A stretch of 64,000 nt of DNA from Eubacterium sp. 14-2. GTDB lineage: Bacteria; Bacillota; Clostridia; Lachnospirales; Lachnospiraceae. Location of the stretch: contig NZ_KE159568.1 of the NCBI RefSeq assembly GCF_000403845.2, forward strand, positions 1,309,400 to 1,373,399, given 5' to 3'. The notes under the pieces were generated by a model that was not told the DNA's origin, searched no databases, and worked only from the letters and a program-made list of their open reading frames with translations. This document shows, one piece after another, positions 17,249 through 26,023 of this stretch. Each line of letters starts with the position of its first letter. Positions within the stretch are counted from its first letter, which is position 1. Made by a program: the position numbers and the translations under genes.

Positions 17249-18943
17249 CTATTTCTCCCCTGCGGGAGCTTCCTGTTCTTCCTGGACATCTCCGCCTGCT
17301 TTTTCTTTCAGAAGAACCTGTTCGCCCTCCTCATGATTTCCCGGATCTGTAATCACCTGCTCTCCTTCTTCCAGTCCCTCTGTAATCTCCGCACATTCAT
17401 TTGAAGTCACTCCGGTGGTTATCTTTCGTTTCATCAGAATACCATCCTCACACACCCAGCAGAACGTTCCGTCTTTTCCGATATTCACCGCTTCTGTTGG
17501 AAGAATAACCACCTCTTTTGCTTCTGCCGCCAGAATTTTCACTTTGGCATCCACACCCAGAAATATATTTTCATCCGGGTTATCCAGATGTATCGTGGCC
17601 TGGATTCCGGCGGAAGCCACAGCCGCCTGATTGGCGCCGGCAGTCCCCATTTCGGCAATCCGGCTGATCCGGCTGACTGTCCCCTGATACGTCTGGCCCG
17701 CAAGGGTAATTTCTGCCTTCTGCCCCTCTTTTACTTTGTCGTACACGTTTTTGGACAGAGTCACTTCCACATTTACATTATCTATACTCTGCAGGGTAAA
17801 CAATTCCATACCCTGAGAAACCGTGGCTCCCTCCACTACCTGTTTATTTGAAATCACACCGTTAAATTCCGCTGAAATCCCCTGCCGGCCTTCCAGAATC
17901 AGCTCTTCTAATGACTTGCTCTCAAGCTCTGCCAGATTGTTGTTGGCCTGCATCTGCGCCCTTGCCTCACCGCTTAAAGTTCCTCCGTCCATTTCTGCCA
18001 TGGATTTCCGGCTTTCCAGTTCTGTCTCCAGCGAAGCCAGTTCTGCCTGAGCTGCTTCCAGCTTCTGCTGCAGTTCTCCCTTTGCAGAAACTTCTGCTCC
18101 GGAATCTGTCAGAGCGGACTGCAGCGCCTCAATCTGGTCATTCAGATTGCTGACTGACTCCTGGCTGGTTTCATAAGCTCCCTTTGTCTGAGCCAGCTTC
18201 TCATTGGCTGAATTGAGAGTTTCCCGTGCGGCTTCCAGCTCCTGAGGATTTCCTGCTGCGGCTGCCGCTTCAAAATTTACCTGTGCAGTCTGCTGCTCCA
18301 TCTGAGCTTTTTCATATTCTGTTTCTGACTTTTCCAGCGCCTTTTGGGCTTTCTTTAATTCTTTTTGCAGTGATTTCAGCCGGGCCTCCAGTTCTTCCCT
18401 CTTCTGTTCCTGCTCTTCCATCTGAGACCGGGCTTCTCCAGCAATTTCAGCCTGCAGATTCTCCAGTTCCTGCTTTTTTGCATTTACCTGGGCCTGCAGA
18501 GCATCAGCCTGAGCCCTGGCCTGAGCCTGTTTTATCGCTGCTTCATTGGATTTGTTCACAGAATCCTGATACCCAAGCTGGTTTGCCCTTACCGTGAGTT
18601 CTGCTTTCTGGTTCTGGGCTTCCAGATCTCCCACATCAAAGGTCACCAGTTTCCGGCCTTCTTTTACCAGGTCTCCCGTCTGAAATTCTGCTGTTTCCAC
18701 CTGGGCATTCACCGGGGAAAAAATGGTTTTCTGTTCTCCGCTGACCACTGTTCCATTGGTTTCCACGGTTTCTGACACATCTCCCCGTTCTACAGTTACA
18801 GCCTCCACCTTCATGGCTTCTGCCGCCGCTTCCTTTGTGCGTCCCGCATTATTTATTACCATCACCCCGAAAAGCACCCCTCCGATTACAACGGGAATCA
18901 CAATTTTCCACACTTTTTTATTTTTCATCACTTTATTTTTCAT
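17249..18943 (-). CDS. HlyD-family membrane-fusion/adaptor protein of the MacB-type exporter
   Basis: 564 residues from ATG 18943 after AGGAGG, an 11-base overlap with the ATPase gene. One N-terminal membrane segment (VWKIVIPVVIGGVLFGVMVI) is followed by a lipoyl-like half (VETNGTVVSGEQKTIFSPVNAQV). A long coiled coil rich in Glu, Gln and Ala spans about 110-330, much longer than in Gram-negative MacA. The second lipoyl/beta-barrel part (GVISNKQVVEGATVSQGMELFTL) comes next. The C-terminal domain ends in a Glu-rich tail. In Gram-positive bacteria such adaptors link the permease to the cell-wall side. Its partners are the genes on both sides. Confidence 0.9.
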   Translation of the reverse strand: MKNKVMKNKKVWKIVIPVVIGGVLFGVMVINNAGRTKEAAAEAMKVEAVTVERGDVSETVETNGTVVSGEQKTIFSPVNAQVETAEFQTGDLVKEGRKLVTFDVGDLEAQNQKAELTVRANQLGYQDSVNKSNEAAIKQAQARAQADALQAQVNAKKQELENLQAEIAGEARSQMEEQEQKREELEARLKSLQKELKKAQKALEKSETEYEKAQMEQQTAQVNFEAAAAAGNPQELEAARETLNSANEKLAQTKGAYETSQESVSNLNDQIEALQSALTDSGAEVSAKGELQQKLEAAQAELASLETELESRKSMAEMDGGTLSGEARAQMQANNNLAELESKSLEELILEGRQGISAEFNGVISNKQVVEGATVSQGMELFTLQSIDNVNVEVTLSKNVYDKVKEGQKAEITLAGQTYQGTVSRISRIAEMGTAGANQAAVASAGIQATIHLDNPDENIFLGVDAKVKILAAEAKEVVILPTEAVNIGKDGTFCWVCEDGILMKRKITTGVTSNECAEITEGLEEGEQVITDPGNHEEGEQVLLKEKAGGDVQEEQEAPAGEK

Positions 18944-19646
18944 TGTCTCCTCCTGTCCGCTCCTCATTCCAATAATCTTCCACTATTCTGCCATCCAGAA
19001 TCCGTACCACCCGTTTTGCCTGCTCCGCAATTTCGTTGTCATGGGTAATGAGAATCACGCTTCTTCCCGCTCCATGCAGCCCTTTTAAAATTTCCATAAT
19101 CTCCTGTGTGGATGCAGAATCCAGATTTCCCGTGGGCTCATCGGCCAGTATCACCGGAGGCTCCGCTGCAATGGCCCTTGCAATGGCTACTCTCTGCTGC
19201 TGTCCTCCTGACATTTCTGCGGGCCTGTGGGTCATGCGTTTTTCCAGTCCCACCTTTACCAGAGCTTCCTTTGCAAGCCTGCGGCGTTCGCTTTTCCCGA
19301 TTCCCCGGTAAATCAGGGGAAGTTCCACATTTTCCAGGGCATTCAGATTTGCAATCAGGTTAAATCCCTGAAAAATAAATCCTATCTCCTGATTACGGAT
19401 TTCTGACAGCTGATTATCCTTCAGAGCAGATACATCCCGGCCATTCAGATAACAGGAACCGGAAGTGGGAACATCCAGACACCCCAGCATGTTCATAAGT
19501 GTGGATTTTCCGGAACCGGAATGACCGATAATGGCCACAAATTCGCCTTTGCTGATTTCCAGATTCACATGATCCAGAGCCCGGACTTCATTCTCACCAG
19601 GATTGTAAACTTTGCACATGTCCTGAATTTTGATTAAACTTTCCAA
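18933..19646 (-). CDS. MacB/LolD-type ABC transporter ATPase
   Basis: 237 residues. Walker A is GHSGSGKST, the Q-loop region is IFQGFNL, the signature is MSGGQQQRVAIARA, Walker B is PPVILADEPTGNLDS and the switch is ILITHD. It powers the exporter formed with the downstream adaptor and permease. It is the first gene of the operon. The promoter and direct-repeat operator lie at 19706-19757. No two-component system is in the window, so the regulator is encoded elsewhere. Confidence 0.95.
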   Translation of the reverse strand: MESLIKIQDMCKVYNPGENEVRALDHVNLEISKGEFVAIIGHSGSGKSTLMNMLGCLDVPTSGSCYLNGRDVSALKDNQLSEIRNQEIGFIFQGFNLIANLNALENVELPLIYRGIGKSERRRLAKEALVKVGLEKRMTHRPAEMSGGQQQRVAIARAIAAEPPVILADEPTGNLDSASTQEIMEILKGLHGAGRSVILITHDNEIAEQAKRVVRILDGRIVEDYWNEERTGGDNEK

Positions 19647-19705
19647 CCTGCTTCCTCCTTTTTCTTTTTCTGTATAAAAATGTAATACGGATGTTTTAAA
19701 TTCAT

Positions 19706-19757
19706 TTTATACTATATTACTGAAAAGAAACTTAAGGTTTTCTTACAATTACCTTAC
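19706..19757 (-). promoter_or_regulatory. Promoter with triple 11-bp-spaced direct repeats, likely OmpR-type operator
   Basis: On the plus strand CTTAA (19731), CTTAC (19742) and CTTAC (19753) recur at exactly 11-bp steps. Read on the minus strand they abut a poor -35 (TTAAGT, 19730-19735), with TATAAA 18 bases on (19706-19711). This is the arrangement of a response-regulator-activated promoter. Confidence 0.6.
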
Positions 19758-19797
19758 TTGCACTGTATTTTTGCGTCTGATATTCCTTACATATAAA

Positions 19798-19824
19798 ACC
19801 AAAGGTGCTTTTGACACCCTGATC
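19798..19824. repeat. Half copy of the dispersed repeat found after mgtE
   Basis: These 27 bases match the reverse complement of 39854-39880 at 26 positions (core GGTGCTTTTGACACCCT). Only one arm is present here. The rest of 19647-19959 holds the promoter described above and the start region of the dipeptidase gene, and no other gene. Confidence 0.85.
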
Positions 19825-19959
19825 ATATAAACGAATTATTTTCAGGAATTTCTTCAAAATTTTTCCATTAATGTAGTATAATATCTGTAAACACTCAGGC
19901 TTCAGACCGGAATGACGGAACCGAACGGTTTATAGATTGATAAAAGGAGACGATTGCCC

Positions 19960-20934
19960 ATGAAAATAACAGATATGCACTGTGACACCATTTCCCGCAT
20001 ATATCAGGAACGCAGACAGGGAAAACATCCGGTTCTGCGCAGCAATTCTTTTCAGACAGATCTGGAAAAAATGAAACAGGCCGGATACCTGCTTCAGAAT
20101 TTCGCCATGTTTCTGGACATCGGGCAGACCTCCGTTCCTTATCAGAACTGTAAGGAACAAATCCGTCTGTTTCTGGAGGAAATGGAAAAAAATCAGGATA
20201 TCATCAGAATGGTCACAAATTACAATGATATTATGGAAAATCAGAAACAGGGAAAAATGTCAGCGTTGATGACTCTGGAGGAAGGGGAGGCCTGTGAAGG
20301 AAGTCTTGATAAACTCCGGGAATTTTACCGGCTTGGCGTGCGGATGATGACTTTTACCTGGAATTATCCCAACAGCCTGGGTTTTCCCGGCGAACCTGCC
20401 GCCAGCCATCTTTCCCAGTCTCAGGGCCTGACGCCCAGAGGCATGGAATTTCTGGAGGAAATGGAACGTCTTGGCATAATTCCTGATGTGTCCCATCTTT
20501 CAGACGCCGGAATCCGGGACGTATGCCGTCTTGCCCGAAAACCTTTCTGTGCCAGCCACTCCAATGCCCGTTCCCTCTGCCGGCGGGGACGGAACCTGCC
20601 GGATGAATTTATCCGGGCCATCGCAGAAAAGGGAGGCGTAATCGGCGCCAATTACTACGGGCCTTTCCTTTCCAACACACCTAATGTTCTGGGGTGCTAT
20701 TACGGCTATGTCAGGGATATTGCGGCACATATCCGGCATATCACAGATGTGGGAGGCATAAACTGTATGGGGCTTGGTTCTGATTTCGACGGAATTGACA
20801 ACAATCTGGAAATGAAAAACTGCACTTATCTGGGACTTCTGGAACAGGAGCTGAAAAAATGCGGATTCCATGAGAGTGAAATTGACAGGATTTTTTATCA
20901 GAATGTACTGGCCTTTTATAAAGAAGTGTTATAA
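19960..20934 (+). CDS. Membrane dipeptidase family M19 metallopeptidase
   Basis: 324 residues. ATG 19960 lies ten bases after AAGGAGA; a TTG two codons earlier is too near. The family's zinc site begins with His-x-Asp (DMHCDT). Other M19 features are LMTLEEGEAC (metal-bridging Glu), DVSHLSDAGI, ASHSNARSLC and GLGSDFDGI. There is no signal peptide, so the enzyme acts in the cytoplasm on dipeptides, including those with a D-residue. The NlpC/P60 gene follows by 24 bases in the same direction. Together they could degrade peptidoglycan peptides taken up during wall turnover, as the ykf operon does in Bacillus. That pathway link is inference. Confidence 0.93.
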   Translation: MKITDMHCDTISRIYQERRQGKHPVLRSNSFQTDLEKMKQAGYLLQNFAMFLDIGQTSVPYQNCKEQIRLFLEEMEKNQDIIRMVTNYNDIMENQKQGKMSALMTLEEGEACEGSLDKLREFYRLGVRMMTFTWNYPNSLGFPGEPAASHLSQSQGLTPRGMEFLEEMERLGIIPDVSHLSDAGIRDVCRLARKPFCASHSNARSLCRRGRNLPDEFIRAIAEKGGVIGANYYGPFLSNTPNVLGCYYGYVRDIAAHIRHITDVGGINCMGLGSDFDGIDNNLEMKNCTYLGLLEQELKKCGFHESEIDRIFYQNVLAFYKEVL

Positions 20935-20958
20935 TTTTATCAAATACAGGAGGGTTAT

Positions 20959-21807
20959 ATGTACACAGCCATTGTCACCGCTCCATCTGCTTTTCTTTTC
21001 AGCTATCCTGCTGGCGGAAGTATCACCGATGAACTTTTGTCCGGATGGCTGGTAACGGTACGGGAACAACGGGGAGATTTTCTGAAAATCACCACACAGT
21101 ACGGATACACCGGATGGCTGAAGTCCTGGGCTGTCCGGCAGATTTCCCCGAAAGAATCTTCTGTCTGGGATATACAAAATCAGAATACCTGCAAAACCCT
21201 TCTTCTCTGCCGGGGTACCACAGATATTCTGAAAGAACCAAAGGTGCAGGCTTCTGTTCTGTGTACTCTGTTTATGGGAAGCTCTCTGCTGTCCCTGGGA
21301 GCCCCCGAAGGGGGCTGGCGGCCCGTAAAAACAGCTGCAGGAATCTGCGGGTATCTTCCTTTCTGTTCCCTGCAGCCCTGTCCTGTTCCCGTTCCTGTCT
21401 GCTGCCTTTCCGCCTCTGAACAGCAAAAACTCCGCGCTGCCGTTATCCGTTATGCCTGCTCCTATCTTGGAACCCAGTACCGCTGGGGCGGAAAAACCCA
21501 TGAAGGCCTTGACTGTTCCGGTCTTACCTTTATGAGTTACTATATGTGCGGAATTCTCATTTACCGGGACGCCGCCATTGTGGAAGGCTATCCCGTTCAT
21601 GAAATTCCCCTGTCTCAGATACAGCCTGGGGACCTTCTCTATTTTCCCGGCCACATAGCCCTCTATACAGGAAATGATAAATACATCCATTCCACCGGCA
21701 ATCCCGCCAGCTTTGGCTGCGTAATCAACAGCCTGAACCCTGAGGATAAAAATTACCGGGAAGACCTGGCATGCAGCCTGACTGCTGCGGGAAGCGTGTT
21801 TCCATGA
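20959..21807 (+). CDS. SH3 plus NlpC/P60 cysteine peptidase, YkfC-like
   Basis: 282 residues with no signal peptide. Two SH3-like modules (about 1-60 and 70-140, with GYTGWLKSWAV and GGWRPVKTAAGICGYL) precede an NlpC/P60 domain. The nucleophile Cys is in HEGLDCSGLTF, and the His is in FPGHIALYTG, followed by a polar third residue (HSTGN). This layout and the lack of a secretion signal match YkfC, a gamma-D-glutamyl-L-diamino-acid endopeptidase that acts on muropeptides in the cytoplasm. It would cut the peptide before the M19 dipeptidase acts. It ends four bases before the convergent cysK stop, with no terminator between them. Confidence 0.88.
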   Translation: MYTAIVTAPSAFLFSYPAGGSITDELLSGWLVTVREQRGDFLKITTQYGYTGWLKSWAVRQISPKESSVWDIQNQNTCKTLLLCRGTTDILKEPKVQASVLCTLFMGSSLLSLGAPEGGWRPVKTAAGICGYLPFCSLQPCPVPVPVCCLSASEQQKLRAAVIRYACSYLGTQYRWGGKTHEGLDCSGLTFMSYYMCGILIYRDAAIVEGYPVHEIPLSQIQPGDLLYFPGHIALYTGNDKYIHSTGNPASFGCVINSLNPEDKNYREDLACSLTAAGSVFP

Positions 21808-21811
21808 TGTT

Positions 21812-22738
21812 TTATCTGAACAGAGGAGTGGAAAAATACCGCTCTGCCGTATCCGGCAGAATGGTCACTACTGTTTTGCCTTTTCCGAGTTTTTCGGCCA
21901 GCTTTAAGGCAGCTGCCACATTGGTTCCGCTGGAAATACCGCACATAATACCTTCTTCTGCGGCCAGACGCCTGGAAGTGGAAAGGGCTTCTTCATCGGT
22001 TATAATGCAGACCTCATCATAAATTTCCTGGTTGAGAATCTCCGGAATCAGACCGTCCCCGATTCCCATCTGCAGGTGGGTACCGATGGAGCCGCCGGAG
22101 AGAATGGCCGCATGTTCCGGCTCTACCGCCCAGATTTCCATATCCGGATTCTTCTCTTTGATGGTTTCTCCTACTCCGGTAATGGTACCGCCGGTGCCGA
22201 TGCCGGAACAGAATCCATGGATGGGGCCGTCTGTCTGCTCCAGAATCTCAATTCCGGTCCGGGAACGGTGCACTGCCGGATTGGCGGGATTTTCAAACTG
22301 CTGAGGTACAAACACCCGTGGATTTTCTCTGGCCATGGTGAGAGCTTTCTGGAGGCACTCTTCGATACATGCGCCAATATTCCCGGCGTCATGAATCAGA
22401 ATCACCTCTGCTCCGTAATGTTCCACCAGCTTACGTCTTTCTTCACTGACAGAATCCGGCATAATAATTTTTGTCTCATATCCCCGTACTGCTCCTACCA
22501 GCGCCAGGCCAATGCCCTGATTGCCGCTGGTGGGCTCCACAATAATGGTATCTTCTTTAATCAGGCCTTTTTCTTCCGCATCCTTTATCATATTGTAAGC
22601 GGTTCTTGTCTTGATGGAACCTCCCACATTCAGCCCTTCAAATTTCACCAGCACCTGAGCGCTTTCCGGCTCTGTCATGTGGTTCAGACGAATTAAAGGC
22701 GTATTGCCCATTGCTTCCAGTATATTATCATAAATCAT
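21812..22738 (-). CDS. cysK: Cysteine synthase A (O-acetylserine sulfhydrylase)
   Basis: 308 residues, the normal length. It joins O-acetylserine and sulfide using PLP. The PLP lysine lies in NVGGSIKTR, where most homologues have GSVKDR. The substrate loop is PTSGNQGIG, and the phosphate-binding loop GFCSGIGTGGTITG is typical. The active-site edge carries EEGIMCGISSGTN. It is monocistronic. No T-box or S-box was seen in 22739-22889. Confidence 0.94.
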   Translation of the reverse strand: MIYDNILEAMGNTPLIRLNHMTEPESAQVLVKFEGLNVGGSIKTRTAYNMIKDAEEKGLIKEDTIIVEPTSGNQGIGLALVGAVRGYETKIIMPDSVSEERRKLVEHYGAEVILIHDAGNIGACIEECLQKALTMARENPRVFVPQQFENPANPAVHRSRTGIEILEQTDGPIHGFCSGIGTGGTITGVGETIKEKNPDMEIWAVEPEHAAILSGGSIGTHLQMGIGDGLIPEILNQEIYDEVCIITDEEALSTSRRLAAEEGIMCGISSGTNVAAALKLAEKLGKGKTVVTILPDTAERYFSTPLFR

Positions 22739-22889
22739 AATCTCAGATCCTTTCTGTACTCCTGCAACAAAATATCTTTCAAATTATAATATGTATTCTC
22801 TGGAAATACAACAACCATTCCGTTGATTTTTAATATTATTTCCCTTATACTTATCACAGTTAAACCAGACAGGAAAGGCTGTGACACCC

Positions 22890-23627
22890 ATGAACGATAA
22901 ATTTATCCGAAGTCTTAAGATTGACTGGAACAAAACGGATCCTGATTCCTGGCTGCAGAACATTCCGGCTCTGCGGCAGATTCACACGCTGGAATTCCGG
23001 AAAAACATCACCATTTTCGCAGGAGAAAACGGGACCGGCAAATCCACCCTTCTGGAGGCCATTGCCACAGCTTACGGATTCAATCCGGAAGGGGGAACTT
23101 TAAACTATCGGTTCAGCACCTTTGACGATGTTTCTGAATTAAATCAGAGCATCCTCCTGATGAAAGGATTCCGACGGGCTTCCTTCGGCTGTTTTTTCCG
23201 TGCGGAAAGTTTTTTTAATGTGGCAGCCAAAGCGGAAGATTACCGGGGTTTCACTCCAAAAGAAATTTATTATGCCCGGTATGGCGGAAAATCCCTTCAC
23301 GAACAGTCCCATGGCGAGAGTTTCCTGGCATATTTCCAGTCTTTTCAGGAAGCAGGACTCTACCTGATGGATGAACCGGAAGCCGCCTTGTCGCCTCAAT
23401 GCCAGCTCAGCCTGTTTCTGCAAATCAGTAAAATGGCGGAAGCCGGTTCTCAGTTTATCATGGCCTCCCACTCCCCCATACTTCTGGGCATACCTAAAGC
23501 AGACATCCTTTCTTTTGATGAGGGGGAAGTAAAACGCTGCAGTTATGAAGATACAGAAAGCTACCAGGTGATGGAAATGTTTATCAACCACAGAGATACA
23601 CTGGTAAAACGTCTGCTGGATGAATAG
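22890..23627 (+). CDS. AAA/ABC-type ATPase of the single-domain SMC-like group
   Basis: 245 residues from ATG 22890, 11 bases after AGGAAAGG; the GTG three codons earlier is too near. Walker A is GENGTGKS (45-52), the signature-like region is LHEQSHGESFLAYF, Walker B is GLYLMDEPEAALSP, and the His switch is IMASHSPILLG. It has no membrane part and no coiled coil, and matches a common family of small predicted ATPases (related to YbbN/OLD-like proteins) of unknown function. It stands alone, with a hairpin terminator 11 bases after the stop. Confidence 0.85.
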   Translation: MNDKFIRSLKIDWNKTDPDSWLQNIPALRQIHTLEFRKNITIFAGENGTGKSTLLEAIATAYGFNPEGGTLNYRFSTFDDVSELNQSILLMKGFRRASFGCFFRAESFFNVAAKAEDYRGFTPKEIYYARYGGKSLHEQSHGESFLAYFQSFQEAGLYLMDEPEAALSPQCQLSLFLQISKMAEAGSQFIMASHSPILLGIPKADILSFDEGEVKRCSYEDTESYQVMEMFINHRDTLVKRLLDE

Positions 23628-23637
23628 AACAAAATGA

Positions 23638-23668
23638 ACTTTCACGCTAAAGCATGAAAGTGTTTTCC
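23638..23668 (+). terminator. Terminator of the ATPase gene
   Basis: Stem ACTTTCA/TGAAAGT extended by an inner GC pair, then GTTTTCC. Confidence 0.65.
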
Positions 23669-23673
23669 TGCAG

Positions 23674-23719
23674 AATAAAAAAGCCTCTGAAGCAATTCTC
23701 TCCACTGCTTCAAAGGCAT
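23674..23719 (-). terminator. Terminator after tRNA-fMet
   Basis: Minus-strand 12-bp stem GCCTTTGAAGCA/TGCTTCAGAGGC (one mismatch) followed by TTTTTTATT, a few bases after the tRNA 3' end. Confidence 0.85.
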
Positions 23720-23730
23720 CCTTTTTAAAA

Positions 23731-23804
<74 letters not shown>

Positions 23805-23892
23805 TCAACACTTTTCATATTATACCCCATAATATGGTAAATGTCAAATTTTTTCCGATACTTTTTTCCTAAATATCTGTTCTTATCAAATA

Positions 23893-25134
23893 TTACCGGA
23901 CCTGATGATTCCGAAAACTGCGGAAAATCCACCAGGACAGCAGCCCCATCAGACACAGATATACCGCCGGCACCCACTGAAAAAAGTAAAAATAATGATT
24001 CCCCACAGAAATAAGCTGATGAGCCGCCACGCTTCCTGGAAATACCATGGAAGAAGGCATACTATTTATAATCATAAACAACAGACGATGTCCATTTACC
24101 GCATAAATCAGAACCACAGGTACAAAGATAAAAGCAAAACTTACAATAATCACACCAAAGGGAGATTTCATATTTACGGAGCAGAACAGGACAAACATGG
24201 AGGTCATGCAGGTGGAAATCACACAACAGCCTGTGATAATTCCCAGAAATTCCAGCAGGTTTACCGGAAGGCTCAGATAACATCCCGTAAGACTCACCTG
24301 TATGGGAAGATTCCAGTCTCCGAGCCCGTATATTGCCTGAATTTCCAGTAACAGGATACCGCTTAAAATTACAGACGAAAAAAACGCAAAGGAAATTCCG
24401 GTCAGGAGCTTTGCATAAATCAGCTTATTTTTTCCATAGCGGGAAGACAGTACCAGTCCGTCCATATGAGACGTATATTCTCCCGCAAACATGGGGGCCA
24501 GGATAACAGCTGCCGCAAAAGCCAGTAAAATAAAGTCTGAGGCCAGTATCTGGAAATAACTGTCATATCCCAGCATATTTCCATAAGCGTAGGGTGTTTT
24601 TATCTGCTCATTCTGTTTCATGTGAAATGCCTGTTCTCCCTCAGAGAGCTTCTGGTCTTTGCCTGTATATTCCATCATGATTTTACGGATTCTGTAAAAA
24701 TCTTCTGCCGTCATTTTTTCCTGGTCAATTTTGCCCACCTGCATTTCCATCATATTCAGCAGCATGTAAAAATTATCATAGGGAGCATAATTTTCATAAT
24801 ACCTCATCCAGTATTCTGCCCTGTTTCCCTTTGCCTGTTCACTGTAAAGCAGCTCCTCCTGGGGCTGCAGCAGGGATTTTGATATTTCTTTCTCTTTGCG
24901 GAAAAACTCTTCGTTCAGCTCTCTGATTTCCAGGTGCTCCAGAGCTTCCCGCTGTGTTCTGATCCTCTGGTAATGACTGGCTGTTTTTTCTCCATCTACA
25001 TAGTAACCCCCGATGATACCGCCAAAACCGGAAATCACCGCCCACACAAAAACCAGTATCAGAGCAATCCAGGTGGAGTGTTTCCGGAAAATTTTCTGAT
25101 ATTCATATCCTGTCAGATACATGATTTCTCTCAT
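23893..25134 (-). CDS. ABC-2 type transporter permease
   Basis: 413 residues. One membrane segment lies near the N terminus (STWIALILVFVWAVISGFGGIIGGYY), then an extracytoplasmic part of about 150 residues, and five or six segments in the second half. This is the ABC-2 layout of exporters with a long outside loop. GGAGG precedes ATG 25134. It overlaps the ATPase gene by four bases (ATGA), so the two are translationally coupled. It is the last gene of the sigma-factor operon. The exported molecule is not evident; antimicrobial peptide resistance or lantibiotic immunity are the common jobs. Confidence 0.88.
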   Translation of the reverse strand: MREIMYLTGYEYQKIFRKHSTWIALILVFVWAVISGFGGIIGGYYVDGEKTASHYQRIRTQREALEHLEIRELNEEFFRKEKEISKSLLQPQEELLYSEQAKGNRAEYWMRYYENYAPYDNFYMLLNMMEMQVGKIDQEKMTAEDFYRIRKIMMEYTGKDQKLSEGEQAFHMKQNEQIKTPYAYGNMLGYDSYFQILASDFILLAFAAAVILAPMFAGEYTSHMDGLVLSSRYGKNKLIYAKLLTGISFAFFSSVILSGILLLEIQAIYGLGDWNLPIQVSLTGCYLSLPVNLLEFLGIITGCCVISTCMTSMFVLFCSVNMKSPFGVIIVSFAFIFVPVVLIYAVNGHRLLFMIINSMPSSMVFPGSVAAHQLISVGNHYFYFFQWVPAVYLCLMGLLSWWIFRSFRNHQVR

Positions 25135-26009
25135 AATGTTCCTCCTTCCTGTCCTTTTTCACTGAAATAATAAAGGTACAGGTCTTCCAGTGTAGCTTCC
25201 GCCAACCGGGCCGATTCCGCCGGTTTCTTCCCGCATACCAGGCGCAGCAGGATTCCTTCTTTCTCCCGGCGCATATTCAGAACCGGATATTTCCCGGTCA
25301 GATTTTCCGCCTCCTGACTCTCCAGGGTACATTCCCAGACCTTTCCCTGAATCACCTGAATAATTTCTTCCAGGTTTCCCTGATGAATGACAGCGCCGTC
25401 TTTCATCACCAGAATTACATCTGCAATATGCTCCACATCCGATACGATATGGGTGGAGAGGAGTACAATCCTGTCATTTCCAAGTTCTGAAATCAGGTTC
25501 CGGAATTTTACACGCTCTTTGGGGTCCAGCCCGGCGGTGGGCTCATCCAGCACCAGTACCTCCGGGTCATTCAGAAGGGACTGAGCAATGCCAAGACGCT
25601 GCTTCATGCCTCCGGAAAAAGTTTTGACTTTTTTTCGGGCCACAGGAGTCAGATCTGTCAGATTCAGCAGCTCCCGCACCTTTTCTCTGGCCTGCCTTTT
25701 TGGAATGCCTTTCAGCGCCGCAAGATACATCAGAAAATCCATGGCGGAAAACTCAGGATAATATCCGAATTCCTGAGGCAGATACCCCAGAACGTTGCGG
25801 AAGGCTTCCTCTCCCGCCCTTTTTCCGTCATAGAAAATCTCGCCGCTGTCCGGTTTCAGAACGCCGCACATCATACGCATCAGGGTGGTTTTTCCTGCAC
25901 CGTTTGCTCCCAGAAGTCCGTATACCCCCTTTTTCAGGGTAAAAGAAACACGGTCCACCGCAATTTTATTTTTATACTGTTTTGTCACCCGGTCAAATAC
26001 AAGTTCCAT
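25131..26009 (-). CDS. ABC transporter ATPase (ABC-2 exporter)
   Basis: 292 residues from ATG 26009; the earlier in-frame ATG forms part of the GGAGGA ribosome site. Walker A is GANGAGKTT, the signature is FSGGMKQRLGIAQ, Walker B is LVLDEPTAGLDP and the switch is LSTHIV. A C-terminal extension of about 75 residues is common in the CcmA/YhaQ-like exporters. It works with the permease that overlaps its stop. It begins 14 bases after the membrane protein gene. Confidence 0.94.
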   Translation of the reverse strand: MELVFDRVTKQYKNKIAVDRVSFTLKKGVYGLLGANGAGKTTLMRMMCGVLKPDSGEIFYDGKRAGEEAFRNVLGYLPQEFGYYPEFSAMDFLMYLAALKGIPKRQAREKVRELLNLTDLTPVARKKVKTFSGGMKQRLGIAQSLLNDPEVLVLDEPTAGLDPKERVKFRNLISELGNDRIVLLSTHIVSDVEHIADVILVMKDGAVIHQGNLEEIIQVIQGKVWECTLESQEAENLTGKYPVLNMRREKEGILLRLVCGKKPAESARLAEATLEDLYLYYFSEKGQEGGTL

Positions 26010-26023
26010 TTCTTCCTCCATTT

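Noticed and set aside
22739-22889. T-box or S-box leader for cysK
   Set aside because: No specifier stem, antiterminator T-box sequence or hairpin-plus-U pattern was found in 150 bases.
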